Part shown: piece by piece, positions 36,981-46,352 of the stretch
How positions within the stretch are numbered: position 1 is the stretch's first letter
Layout of the letters: each line of letters starts with the position of its first letter
Assembly (NCBI RefSeq): GCF_018069865.1
Contig: NZ_JAGQDG010000004.1
Span: 1-64,000, forward strand
DNA from: Ideonella paludis
GTDB lineage: Bacteria; Pseudomonadota; Gammaproteobacteria; Burkholderiales; Burkholderiaceae_C
Direction: 5' to 3'
Length of the DNA stretch: 64,000 nt
Notes under the pieces: generated by a model
Told to the model about the DNA's origin: nothing
The model's database searches: none
The model's input: the letters and a program-made list of their open reading frames with translations, nothing else
Translations under genes and position numbers: made by a program

Positions 36981-38150
36981 ATGCTGATCGACTTCTTCTA
37001 CACCCTGCGCGCTGCTCGCCTCCCCGTCTCGGTCAAAGAGTTTTTGACCCTGCTGGACGCCTTGCGCCAGGGCGTGATCGGCCCGTCGGTTGACGACTTC
37101 TACCACCTGGCACGCCTGACCCTGGTCAAGGACGAAGCCTTGTTTGACAAATTCGATCGCGCCTTTGCTGCCTATTTCAAAGGCGTCGAATTGCTGACTG
37201 ATTTCGGCAAAGAGGTCCCCCTAGACTGGCTGCAAAAGGTGTTGGAAAAAGAACTCAGCCCTGAGGAAAAAGCCGCGATTGAAAAAATGGGCTGGGACGA
37301 GTTGATGGAGACGCTCAAAAAACGTCTTGAGGAGCAAACGGAGCGTCACGAAGGCGGCAACCGTTGGATAGGCACCGGGGGTACCAGTCCCTTCGGTAAT
37401 GGCGGCTATAACCCGCAGGGTGTGCGCATTGGAGGACAGGGCCGCAACAAGAGCGCAGTCAAGGTGTGGGAGCAGCGCGCCTACCGCGACTATGACGACT
37501 CACTGGAGCTGGGCACCCGCAACATCAAAGTGGCCTTGCGCCGCCTGCGCCGCTTTGCCCGCGAAGGCTCCGATTTAGAGTTGGACTTGGACGACACCAT
37601 CCACAGCACCGCCGCCAATGCCGGCCTGCTGGACATCAAGATGATCCCCGAGCGGCACAACAAGGTCAAAGTGCTGCTGGTGATGGATGTTGGCGGCACC
37701 ATGGATGAACACATCCACCGGGTGGAAGAGCTTTTTTCAGCCGCCAAGACGGAGTTCAAGCACTTGGAGTTCTATTACTTCCACAACTGCCCCTATGACT
37801 TCATGTGGAAGAACAACAAGCGTCGCTACAGCGAGAAGATGCCCACGTGGGACATCATCCGCAAGTACAACAAGGACTGGCGTCTGATCTTTGTGGGCGA
37901 CGCCACCATGAGCCCCTATGAAATTTTGCAGCCCGGCGGCAGCGTGGAGTACAACAATGAAGAGGCCGGCGCCGAGTGGATACAGCGCCTCACCAATGCC
38001 TTTCCCAAATACGCCTGGATCAACCCTGAGCCCCAGGGCGTGTGGGACTACCGCCAGAGCATTGCCTTGGTGCAGCAACTCACCCATCACCGCATGTTCC
38101 CGCTCACCCTGGCTGGGCTGGAAGGCGCGATGCGCTTGCTGAGCAAATGA
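36981..38150 (+). CDS. CoxE-like VWA domain-containing protein
   Basis: 389 residues: a helical N-terminal region (FFYTLRAARLPVSVKEFLTLLDAL), a Gly-rich linker with GTGGTSPFGNGGYNPQG, and a von Willebrand A domain with a MIDAS-like DVGGTMDEH in place of the classical DxSxS. This family works with MoxR ATPases. ATG 36981 (MLIDFFYTLRAARLPV) matches homologues. Its TGA overlaps the tamA ATG (ATGA), so translation is coupled. Confidence 0.92.
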   Translation: MLIDFFYTLRAARLPVSVKEFLTLLDALRQGVIGPSVDDFYHLARLTLVKDEALFDKFDRAFAAYFKGVELLTDFGKEVPLDWLQKVLEKELSPEEKAAIEKMGWDELMETLKKRLEEQTERHEGGNRWIGTGGTSPFGNGGYNPQGVRIGGQGRNKSAVKVWEQRAYRDYDDSLELGTRNIKVALRRLRRFAREGSDLELDLDDTIHSTAANAGLLDIKMIPERHNKVKVLLVMDVGGTMDEHIHRVEELFSAAKTEFKHLEFYYFHNCPYDFMWKNNKRRYSEKMPTWDIIRKYNKDWRLIFVGDATMSPYEILQPGGSVEYNNEEAGAEWIQRLTNAFPKYAWINPEPQGVWDYRQSIALVQQLTHHRMFPLTLAGLEGAMRLLSK

Positions 38151-40024
38151 GCCGTTGGGCACCTCTGGCGGCCCTGCTGATGGCGCTGGGCCTGAGCGCT
38201 TGCGCGAGCTTGGGCGACATGGTCGCGCCAGGCTCCGCTGCCGCACCACTCAGCCCCGAGGCTGCGGCCTCCGCGGCCCAAGCCGCTGCCCGCCGCCCGC
38301 AGCTCGAGATTGAAGCCGACAGCGCGCTCAAGCCCGTGTTGCTGCGCTCGCTGGATTTGGCACGCGCCGTGGCCTCACCCGATGCCGACACCATCAATGA
38401 GCTGGAGTGGGCACGCCTGATCGCCGTTGCGCCTGAGCAAGCCCAGCAAGCGCTGCAAACCGAAGGGCTGTTTGAAGCCCAGGTCCGGGTCGAGCGGGCG
38501 TCAGAGTCGCCGCTGCGCCTCAAGCTGATCGTCACGCCAGGTGAGCCGGTCCGCGTCGGTCGATTGACCTTGGAGGTCCAAGGCGAGTTGGCTGACTTGG
38601 CAGAAGCGGGCGACGCCACGGCACAGGCGCTCAAGGCCAAGCTGCAGGCCCAATGGCCTCTGAAGCCCGGCGTGCCTCTGCGGATGAGCGACTGGGCCGA
38701 CGCCAAGAACGCCGTGCTGGCCCTGCTGCGTGCGCAGGGCTATGCGAGTGCTTCTTGGGCGGGCACGGGGGCGCAAATTGACCCCGCGCAGCGCGAATCT
38801 CGTTTGTTCTTGGTGGCAGATAGTGGCCCGCTCTACCGCGCCGGGGGCATTGATGTGGAGGGCCTTTTTTTCCATCAGCTCGACCGCATTCAGGCCCTGG
38901 CCGATCTGCCGCCGGGCAGCCCACTGACAGAGGCCGCCCTGCTCGACTATCAGCTGCGCTTGACCAAAACAGGCCTCTTCGATCAAGCCACGGTCACCTT
39001 GGACCCAGACCCAGCGCTGGCCGCGCAAGCCCGGGTCAAGGTGACGGTGAAGGAAGCACCGATCTACACCACCACCTTGTCCCTGGGCTACAGCTCGGAC
39101 GGTGGCCCCAGAACCGTCGCAGAGCATTTGGTGCGCCGCCTGCTGGACAAGCCCATCCAAATGAGCAACAAGTTGGAATGGGCAAGGGATGCACAAAGCT
39201 GGACGGGCGCACTCTCTACACACCTCAACGGTCACTTTGACCGCGATATCCTGGGACCGAGCTATGCGAGGCGCTCCGACCTCGACCTGACGGAAACCTC
39301 GCATCGGCTGCGAGTGGGCCGCTCACATGAGCGCACAGAGTTTGAACGCCTGATCTTCGCCGAGGTGGAACGCTCCGAGGTCTGTCTGGACCAAGCCAAT
39401 GGTGTTTGCCTGTCCACACAGGCCTTCTCCTTGAATACCCACTACACCTGGCGGCGCCTCGACAGTGTCTTGCTGCCTACCGAGGGGTACGCCTTGCAAC
39501 TGCAGGCCGGCATGGGATGGAGTGTGGACAAAAACGGCACAGATAACAGCCGCAATAAGGGACTGTTTGGACGCCTCTACGCCCGAGCCATCGGCTATTG
39601 GCCCCTGGGGGGCCTGTGGACCTCCCAAGCGCGCCTGGAGTTGGGGGCAGCGGCGTCGACCAACGATGTCAGCGTACCGCTGAGCCAACTCTTCTGGGCT
39701 GGCGGCGATGACTCCGTGCGCGGCTATCCCTCCCGTGGGCTGGGTGGCACCTCGGTGGGCCCGCTGGAGATCGGCTCCAACTTGTTGGCCACAGCCAGTG
39801 TCGAACTGGCCCATCCATTCACCGCCAAACTGCCCTCGGTCCAGTGGGCCGCCTTCATCGACGGCGGACGCGCTGGCGACAGCGTGGCCGACCTCCGGCC
39901 CGCGCTGGGCTATGGCTTGGGCCTGCGTTGGCGCAGCCCGGTCGGGCCGCTGAAGGTGGATTGGGCCTGGGGCGAAGAGCGGCGACGTGGCCGTCTGCAC
40001 CTCAGCTTGGGAGTGAACTTTTGA
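38147..40024 (+). CDS. tamA: Translocation and assembly module outer-membrane protein TamA
   Basis: 625-residue Omp85-family protein: three POTRA-like domains (about 55-280; VRVGRLTLEVQGEL, then YRAGGIDVEGLFFHQLD) and a C-terminal 16-strand barrel with the Omp85 signature GGDDSVRGYPSRGLG and FIDGGRAGD, ending in GVNF with terminal Phe. Together with TamB it inserts barrels and moves phospholipid across the envelope. The N-terminus MSRWAPLAALLMALGLSACASL has a lipobox-like LSAC, odd for a barrel protein. ATG 38147 overlaps the upstream stop. Confidence 0.93.
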   Translation: MSRWAPLAALLMALGLSACASLGDMVAPGSAAAPLSPEAAASAAQAAARRPQLEIEADSALKPVLLRSLDLARAVASPDADTINELEWARLIAVAPEQAQQALQTEGLFEAQVRVERASESPLRLKLIVTPGEPVRVGRLTLEVQGELADLAEAGDATAQALKAKLQAQWPLKPGVPLRMSDWADAKNAVLALLRAQGYASASWAGTGAQIDPAQRESRLFLVADSGPLYRAGGIDVEGLFFHQLDRIQALADLPPGSPLTEAALLDYQLRLTKTGLFDQATVTLDPDPALAAQARVKVTVKEAPIYTTTLSLGYSSDGGPRTVAEHLVRRLLDKPIQMSNKLEWARDAQSWTGALSTHLNGHFDRDILGPSYARRSDLDLTETSHRLRVGRSHERTEFERLIFAEVERSEVCLDQANGVCLSTQAFSLNTHYTWRRLDSVLLPTEGYALQLQAGMGWSVDKNGTDNSRNKGLFGRLYARAIGYWPLGGLWTSQARLELGAAASTNDVSVPLSQLFWAGGDDSVRGYPSRGLGGTSVGPLEIGSNLLATASVELAHPFTAKLPSVQWAAFIDGGRAGDSVADLRPALGYGLGLRWRSPVGPLKVDWAWGEERRRGRLHLSLGVNF

Positions 40025-43000
40025 GCCAGCTGCCCGAGGCCACGCCTGCCCCCACGGCCGAGCCAGCGCCCCCGCCACGGCGCCGCCGCGGCCTGTGGCT
40101 GCTGGCCGGCACAGCGGCACTGGCAGCCGCCAGCCCGGTGGTGCTGTGGCACAGCGAGGCCGCCACAGCCTGGGCATTGCGCCAGGTGCCTGGCCTGCAG
40201 GTCGACGGCTGGCAGGGCAGCCCGGGCCGTGGCCCCATGCAGGCGCGGCAGCTTCGCTGGGAGTCACCTTCTGGCCGTCTGGAGATCACCAACCTCCACA
40301 TCCAAGGCCTGCAGTGGCATTGGCAAAGCGGCGCCGGATCGCACATCGCACTGAGCCTGCCTGAGCTCAAGCTCCAACGCCTGCAATGGACCAGCGCCAG
40401 CACGCCCCAAGGCGCCAGCCCAGCCCCCAATAGCTTGCGACTGCCCCTCAGCGTCGCCTTGCCGAACATCCACATCGCCACCCTGCAGGCGGATGGCTTG
40501 CCCGCCCTGCAAGACCTGCAGGCTGCGCTGCATCTGGGCGCAGACGCGGGCGCCCTGCACCGGGTGGAGCACCTGCGTCTGCGCACAGACCGCTTCAGTG
40601 CCGAGGCTTCGGGCCAACTGGGGGCCGACGGCCGATTACCCTTGCAGGCCAAGCTCAGGCTGCAGAGCTTGCCGGGCAGCCCGGCTTGGCAAGCAGAAGC
40701 CAGCGCACAAGGGCCCTTGGCTCAATTCGACCTCTCGGCGGCACTGCAGGGTCAAGCCTCCGTGGCTGCAGGGCCGGCCTCACCCCACGCCGCCGCCGCG
40801 CCCTCATTGCAGGCCCAAGCTCAGATCCGGCTTTTTGAGCCCTGGCCCCTGGGAGACTTGTCGCTCCGCACCGACGCATTGGACATGGCCGCCTTGCTCG
40901 CAGGCCTGCCCAGAACACAGTTGAAGGGCGAGGTAGTGCTGCGCACCGCCGGCCTAGACCAAGCCGCTCAGGCGGACATCCGCGTGACCAACGCGGCTGC
41001 GGGCCGCTGGGATCAAGGCCTGCTGCCGGTGCGCAAGCTGCAGGCCGCGCTCAGCGGCACGCCCTCGCCCCTGAGCCGCCTGAGTGGCCAGCAAGTTCAG
41101 CTTGAACTGGGGGACGCCCGGGCCGCCGCCGGCCTGATCACGGGCCAAGCGGAGTGGCAGGCCCCAAGCGGGACGCAGGCCTACAGCCAGACCGCGCTCA
41201 CCCTAGACCTCCAGCGCATCACCCCAGCAGCCCTGGACCAGCGTGCTCCAGCCATGACGCTCAGCGGCCCGCTGACCCTGAAGCTGCAATCCCCGACCGC
41301 ACCCGCTTCGGCCCAAGACTGGACCCTCGACAGCCGCCTGCAAGGCACCCTCAGCGCAACGGCGCCCAACGCCCCGGTGGTCAACCTGAACCTGAAAGCG
41401 CAGGGTCAAGGAAGCAGCCAGCTCACCATCGAGCAAGCCACGCTCACTGCCGGCCCGGCGCAAGCACAGCTGAGCGCAGAGCTTTCTCGGCAAGACGAGC
41501 AATGGCGCTGGAAGGCCGAGGGCCGCCTGCAAGACTTTGACCCCTCAGTATGGTGGCCGGGCGCCCCTGACAGCGCCTGGCGGCGCGGGCCGCACCAACT
41601 GCGGGCGGCTTTGAGCACCAGCGGCCAAGCCTCGGTGGCACTGCTCAGCCAACCTGAGCAACTGTGGCGCTCCGGCGCTGCCAAGCTGGCCCTGACAGTG
41701 GAGCCCAGCGTGCTGGCGGGCGTGCCGCTGCAGGGGCAACTGAGCCTCACCCCCAGTGCTGGCGCCATCAAAGGCATGCCCGCTTTGGACGGGATGCTGC
41801 AACTCAACTCAGGCCGCAACGCCCTGAGCGCGCAGGCCGGCGCCAGCGCAGGTGCGCCACTGAGCGTCACGCTGAGCTGGCCGGATGTCGCCAGCCTGGC
41901 ACCGCTGTTCAAACTCCACCCCGGCAGCGCGGCCTGGGCCCCCACCGAAGGCGAGGCCGAGCTGAGCCTGCAGGCCGAGCCTCAAGGCCCGCAAGCCTGG
42001 TCTTGGCGCCTGGCGTCCAAGCTCAAAGCCATTCGCACCCCATCCATGAGCTTGGTTTCAGGCCAGCTCATCGGGCAAGGCCAGACCGGCAGCACAGGCC
42101 GCGAGGGCAAAGCCGAGCTGAGCTTGACGGCTGACAAGCTGCAGGGCCAGCCCTGGCTCATCGACCGCCTACAGGCCGACCTGAGTGGCAGCCTGGCCCA
42201 GCACCGGCTCAAGCTCAACGTGGTCAGTCCCGCCCGGCCACCGGCTTGGTTTGAGCAAATCTTGGGAGCCAAGACAGGGGGCGGCAGCCAAGTCAGCGCA
42301 GACCTGCAAGGCCAATGGCGCCCGGCCACGACCGAGAAAAGGCCTCGCAGCAATGGTCTCGCAGGCCGCTGGACGGGCCAAGTGCTCAGCCTGCAAGGCC
42401 GCAGCACCGATGCCGCCAGCCAGCCTTGGCTCAGCGCCGAAAAGCTGGCCCTGAGCCTGGACATCGACCCTGGCGGGCGCCTGCAAGCCGCGGAGATTCA
42501 ACCTGGGCGCGTGGCTTTGCCCGGCACCGCCGTCCGTTGGGCCCAAAATCAATGGCGTTGGACGGAGCAGGGGCAAGCGCGGGGCACGCTGGAAGCCCAG
42601 ATCGAGCCCTTTGCCGTCGCCCCCTTGCTGGCGCGCGCCCAGCCTGAGTTGGGCTGGCAAGGCGACCTGGTTTTGGGGGCCGAGCTGAGGATCAACCGCG
42701 AAACGGAGTTCGACGCCGACATCGTGTTCGAGCGCCGCAGTGGGGACCTGAGCGTCGCCTCCGACAGCCTCGGCCCCACGCCCCGGCAACAAGCGCTGGG
42801 CTTGACCGACCTGCGCCTGGGGCTGGCCGCCCACAAAGGCGTGTGGCACTTCACCCAAGGGCTGGCCGGGCAAAAACTGGGCGAGATGGCCGGCGTGGCC
42901 ACCGTGCGCACTCAGCCCGAGCTGGCCTGGCCGCCTGCCGACGCGCCGCTCGACGGTGTCTGGCAGATGCGCGTGGCGGAGCTCGGCGCTTGGGGCACTT

Positions 43001-44238
43001 GGGTGCCACCCGGCTGGCGCTTGGGCGGTGAGCTTCGCAGCGCGGCCAGCCTGGGTGGCCGCTTTGGCGCGCCGGAGCTGAACGGCCAAGTCAGTGGCCA
43101 AGGTCTGACCTTGCGCAATGTGCTGGAAGGCGTGCATCTGCGTGAGGGCGACATCGACATCCGGCTGCAAGGCGCCAGTGCGCAGATCGAGCGCTTCAAT
43201 TTCAAGGGCGGCGCCGGCAGCGCACGCCTGACCGGCAGCGCCAGCTTGGGTGCCGACCCGAAGGCGCAGCTCAAGCTGGCGCTCGACCAATTCCAGGCGC
43301 TGGGCCGTATCGACCGCCGCTTGGTGGCCAGTGGTGAGGCTCACATCGAGCTGGACCGCGAGACCGCCAAAGTCACTGGCGATGTTCGGGTGGACGAGGG
43401 ACTGATCGACGTCAGCCAAGCCTCGGCCGCCCAACTGCCAGACGACGTCACCGTGCTGGCGCCGCAAATCGCCGACACGCCACGCAGCGCCGTCAACAGC
43501 CCCCGACGCAAGATGGGCTTGGCGCTGAAGGTCGAACTGGGCGATAAGCTCCGCCTGAAAGGCCGAGGCATAGACACCTTGCTGCGCGGAGACCTCAAAC
43601 TGGTCACGTCTGCCGCCGGGGTGCTCTCCGTGGCGGGTGCCGTGCGGGCCGAGCAAGGCACCTATGCTGCCTACGGGCAAAAGCTCAAGATCGAACGCGG
43701 CGTGCTGCGCTTCGTAGGCCCGGTCGATGACCCTCGGCTCGATGTGTTTGCGGTCAGGCCCAACATCGATGTGGTGGTGGGCGTGGCCGTCACCGGCAGT
43801 GCGCTCAATCCTCGCATCCGCCTGGCCAGCGAGCCCGATATGCCCGAGACCACCAAGCTGAGCTGGCTGATGTTGGGCCGCGAGCCCGACGGCCTGGGCC
43901 AGGCCGAAACGGCCTTGCTGCAGCGTGCCGCAATTGCCCTTTGGGCTGGCGAAGGCGAAGCCCCCACCGACGCCATGCTCAGTGCGATCGGCATCACCGA
44001 TTTCTCGGTGCGCCAAACCGACACCGGTGAAGCCCGGGACACCGTGGTGGCCCTGGGCAAACAACTCAGCCAACGCTGGTGGGTGGGTTATGAGCGCAGC
44101 ATTAACAGCACCACGGGCACCTGGCAGCTGATCTACCGCGCCGCCCAACGCTTCACCCTGCGTGCCCAGTCAGGCCAAGACCAAGCCCTGGACCTGATTT
44201 GGACCTGGCGCTGGAACCCAACGCCCGCCAAAAAGTGA
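40021..44238 (+). CDS. tamB: Translocation and assembly module inner-membrane protein TamB
   Basis: 1405-residue AsmA/VPS13-like bridge protein: one N-terminal helix (RGLWLLAGTAALAAASPVVLW), a long Ala/Gln/Leu-rich repeating beta-groove region, and a C-terminal DUF490/TamB domain (about 1060-1405) with LRLKGRGIDTLLRGDLKL, GTYAAYGQKLKIERGVLRF and SWLMLGREPDGLG. I start at TTG 40021, which overlaps the tamA stop as TTGA and has GGGAG upstream; there is no ATG or GTG near by in frame. Frames extending to 39844 overlap tamA and are not needed. Confidence 0.9.
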   Translation: MSQLPEATPAPTAEPAPPPRRRRGLWLLAGTAALAAASPVVLWHSEAATAWALRQVPGLQVDGWQGSPGRGPMQARQLRWESPSGRLEITNLHIQGLQWHWQSGAGSHIALSLPELKLQRLQWTSASTPQGASPAPNSLRLPLSVALPNIHIATLQADGLPALQDLQAALHLGADAGALHRVEHLRLRTDRFSAEASGQLGADGRLPLQAKLRLQSLPGSPAWQAEASAQGPLAQFDLSAALQGQASVAAGPASPHAAAAPSLQAQAQIRLFEPWPLGDLSLRTDALDMAALLAGLPRTQLKGEVVLRTAGLDQAAQADIRVTNAAAGRWDQGLLPVRKLQAALSGTPSPLSRLSGQQVQLELGDARAAAGLITGQAEWQAPSGTQAYSQTALTLDLQRITPAALDQRAPAMTLSGPLTLKLQSPTAPASAQDWTLDSRLQGTLSATAPNAPVVNLNLKAQGQGSSQLTIEQATLTAGPAQAQLSAELSRQDEQWRWKAEGRLQDFDPSVWWPGAPDSAWRRGPHQLRAALSTSGQASVALLSQPEQLWRSGAAKLALTVEPSVLAGVPLQGQLSLTPSAGAIKGMPALDGMLQLNSGRNALSAQAGASAGAPLSVTLSWPDVASLAPLFKLHPGSAAWAPTEGEAELSLQAEPQGPQAWSWRLASKLKAIRTPSMSLVSGQLIGQGQTGSTGREGKAELSLTADKLQGQPWLIDRLQADLSGSLAQHRLKLNVVSPARPPAWFEQILGAKTGGGSQVSADLQGQWRPATTEKRPRSNGLAGRWTGQVLSLQGRSTDAASQPWLSAEKLALSLDIDPGGRLQAAEIQPGRVALPGTAVRWAQNQWRWTEQGQARGTLEAQIEPFAVAPLLARAQPELGWQGDLVLGAELRINRETEFDADIVFERRSGDLSVASDSLGPTPRQQALGLTDLRLGLAAHKGVWHFTQGLAGQKLGEMAGVATVRTQPELAWPPADAPLDGVWQMRVAELGAWGTWVPPGWRLGGELRSAASLGGRFGAPELNGQVSGQGLTLRNVLEGVHLREGDIDIRLQGASAQIERFNFKGGAGSARLTGSASLGADPKAQLKLALDQFQALGRIDRRLVASGEAHIELDRETAKVTGDVRVDEGLIDVSQASAAQLPDDVTVLAPQIADTPRSAVNSPRRKMGLALKVELGDKLRLKGRGIDTLLRGDLKLVTSAAGVLSVAGAVRAEQGTYAAYGQKLKIERGVLRFVGPVDDPRLDVFAVRPNIDVVVGVAVTGSALNPRIRLASEPDMPETTKLSWLMLGREPDGLGQAETALLQRAAIALWAGEGEAPTDAMLSAIGITDFSVRQTDTGEARDTVVALGKQLSQRWWVGYERSINSTTGTWQLIYRAAQRFTLRAQSGQDQALDLIWTWRWNPTPAKK

Positions 44239-44609
44239 GGCGAACGCCGTAGCTTGCGCTGGCCACCCCAAACAGGATTAGGGATTTCACCAGTTTTAGG
44301 CTATGATCGTGGACTGATCTGACATCAGCCTATGGGTTGTGATGCGCATTGCGACATCAAGGCAGCCTTTCTGAGTTTGATCTCTACGCCCATCTCCCTG
44401 ACCTTCCGGTTCAATTACCGTTGAAGGCCGCGTCTCAAAGCCCTCGTGGCCAAGAGCAGCGAGTCTTGAATGCTTCAGCGCAGCGCTTCAAAGTGTTGCG
44501 TGGTCCTCTGGTCGGCGGCGATGTTTATGCCCCACCGCACGTCCGATTCGGCTTGCGTTTCGCACCTTGCATGGTGTGAGCGATAGCTTGGTCGGTGCAC
44601 AGGACTGTT
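44239..44609 (+). promoter_or_regulatory. Long leader region upstream of the DEAD-box helicase
   Basis: 371 bases without a convincing gene. TATGAT at 44302-44307 is a possible -10, with a poor -35 (TTAGGG, 44278-44283). If used, the leader is about 295 bases. Long 5' leaders are common on cold-responsive DEAD-box genes. It includes a 10-codon ATG frame (44342-44374) and a TTG-started frame (44349-44579), neither with homology I recognise. Confidence 0.4.
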
Positions 44610-46352
44610 ATGACATTCGAATCCCTTGGCCTCGATGAGGCCCTTCTGCGCGCACTTCAAACCGCAGGCTACGAAAACCCCACCGACGTTCAAGCCCGCG
44701 CTGTGCCTGCCGCCTTGGCGGGCCGCGACCTGCGCGTCTGCTCCAGCACCGGCAGCGGCAAGACCGCCGCTTTCGTGCTGCCTGCGCTGATGCGCGTTCT
44801 GGAAGCACGCAAAGACCCCGCCCAAAAGCCCAAGCGTGGCGAAGTGCGTGGCCCGCGCATTCTGGTGCTGGTGCCCACCCGTGAGTTGGCCATGCAAGTC
44901 GCCAAGGCCGCAGCCGACTATGGCCGCTTTGTGCCCTACCTCAGTGTGGCCACCATCGTCGGCGGCGTGCCTTATGCCAACCAATTGCGCGCCCTGCGCA
45001 TGCCGCTGGACATCCTGATCGCCACCCCCGGCCGTCTGATCGACCACCTCGGCAGCGGCAAGGCGATTCTTGAGAACGTCGAGATGCTGGTGCTGGACGA
45101 AGCCGACCGCATGCTGGACATGGGCTTCATCGACGACATCGAGCACATTGCCCAAGCCTTGCCGATCAAGCGCCAAACCCTGATGGCCAGTGCCACCTTC
45201 GCCGGTGAAGTGGGCCGCCTGGCCCAGTCGCTGCAGAAGGACGACGTGGAGCGCATCGAGATTGCCGCCCACACCGCCAAGCACGAGAACATCACCCAGC
45301 AACTGATGTGGGCTGACGACCTGGACCACAAGCATGCCTTGCTGGACCACTTGCTGACCGAGCGTGAAGTCGACCAAGCCGTGGTCTTCACCAGCACCCA
45401 GATCGATGCCGACCGCCTGGCCGAGCGCCTGGGCGAAATGGGCCATTCTGTCGCAGCCCTGCACGGCGGCATGCCGCAAGGCCGCCGCAACCGCGTGCTG
45501 TCTGCGTTGCGCAGCCGCCAATTGCGCATCTTGGTGGCCACTGATGTGGCCGCCCGCGGCATCGACGTGCCCACCATCACCCACGTGGTGAACTACGGCC
45601 TGCCGCTCAAGGCGGAAGACTATGTGCACCGCATTGGCCGCACCGGCCGTGCGGGCCGCGAAGGCCGTGCCATCACCTTGGCCGAGCGCCGTGATGTGTC
45701 CATGATCCGCCGCATCCAGCACTACACCACCCAGCCCATCCCCGTGGCAACGGTGGAAGGCCTGGAGCCGCGCCGCGCAGCCCCTGACATGAGCGGCCGC
45801 CCCGCTTTTGGTGGCGACCGCCGTGGCCCCAGCCGCGGTGGCAGCTATGGCCGCCCCAACAACTATGGTGGCGACCGTGGCCAAGGCCATTGGGGTGACC
45901 GGCCGCAAGGCGACCGCCCGCCCTATGGCGACCGCCCTTACCAAGTCGGCCCCAAGCCCAGCCGCAGCTTCGGCGGTGGTGGCGACCGCTTTGCCCCCGC
46001 CCCGCGTGGCGAGCGCCCCTACACCCCCAAGACTCCCTTCGGCGAGCGCCCTCAGGGTTACTTCAACCGCGACGGCGGTGAGCAGCGCAGCTTTGGGGGT
46101 GAACGCTCATACGGCGGTGACCGCCCCCAACGTGACGGCCACCGTGCCGAGAACGGCTTTGGCGGTGGTGGTCACCACGCACCTGCCAGCCGTCCGAGCT
46201 GGGGTGGCAAGCCCCGCGCGGGTGGCGACCACGCCCCCTTCCGCGGCGAGCGTGCCCCTCACCATCACACCGATGGTGCGCCTTCGTCCAGCAAGCCCCG
46301 CTTTGTGAGCAAGGGCACCAGCGACGGCAAGCGTCCGCGGAAAGCGGTGTAA
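44610..46352 (+). CDS. RhlE-type DEAD-box RNA helicase
   Basis: 580 residues. The two RecA domains (1-375) carry the Q motif (FESLGL...GYENPTDVQARAVP), SSTGSGKT (45-52), PTRELAMQV, TPGRLIDHL, LDEADRMLDMGF, SATF, and DVAARGIDVP plus HRIGRTGRAGREG. From about 385 the protein is a disordered tail of GGDR, RGG-like and Ser/His-rich repeats ending KRPRKAV, typical of RNA-binding RhlE paralogues involved in rRNA or mRNA remodelling. ATG 44610 gives MTFESLGLDEALL. The 3' end overlaps the antisense M3 peptidase gene by 88 bases. Confidence 0.93.
   Translation: MTFESLGLDEALLRALQTAGYENPTDVQARAVPAALAGRDLRVCSSTGSGKTAAFVLPALMRVLEARKDPAQKPKRGEVRGPRILVLVPTRELAMQVAKAAADYGRFVPYLSVATIVGGVPYANQLRALRMPLDILIATPGRLIDHLGSGKAILENVEMLVLDEADRMLDMGFIDDIEHIAQALPIKRQTLMASATFAGEVGRLAQSLQKDDVERIEIAAHTAKHENITQQLMWADDLDHKHALLDHLLTEREVDQAVVFTSTQIDADRLAERLGEMGHSVAALHGGMPQGRRNRVLSALRSRQLRILVATDVAARGIDVPTITHVVNYGLPLKAEDYVHRIGRTGRAGREGRAITLAERRDVSMIRRIQHYTTQPIPVATVEGLEPRRAAPDMSGRPAFGGDRRGPSRGGSYGRPNNYGGDRGQGHWGDRPQGDRPPYGDRPYQVGPKPSRSFGGGGDRFAPAPRGERPYTPKTPFGERPQGYFNRDGGEQRSFGGERSYGGDRPQRDGHRAENGFGGGGHHAPASRPSWGGKPRAGGDHAPFRGERAPHHHTDGAPSSSKPRFVSKGTSDGKRPRKAV

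Noticed and set aside
42169-44148. Long minus-strand open frame antisense to tamB
   Set aside because: Same composition effect; no start signal or recognisable motifs.
44349-44579. 76-codon TTG-started frame in the helicase leader
   Set aside because: No ribosome-binding site, no recognisable family and composition like the leader; probably chance.
45790-46300. Repetitive GGDR-type DNA as a minisatellite
   Set aside because: It encodes the disordered tail of the helicase and is explained by codon-level repetition.
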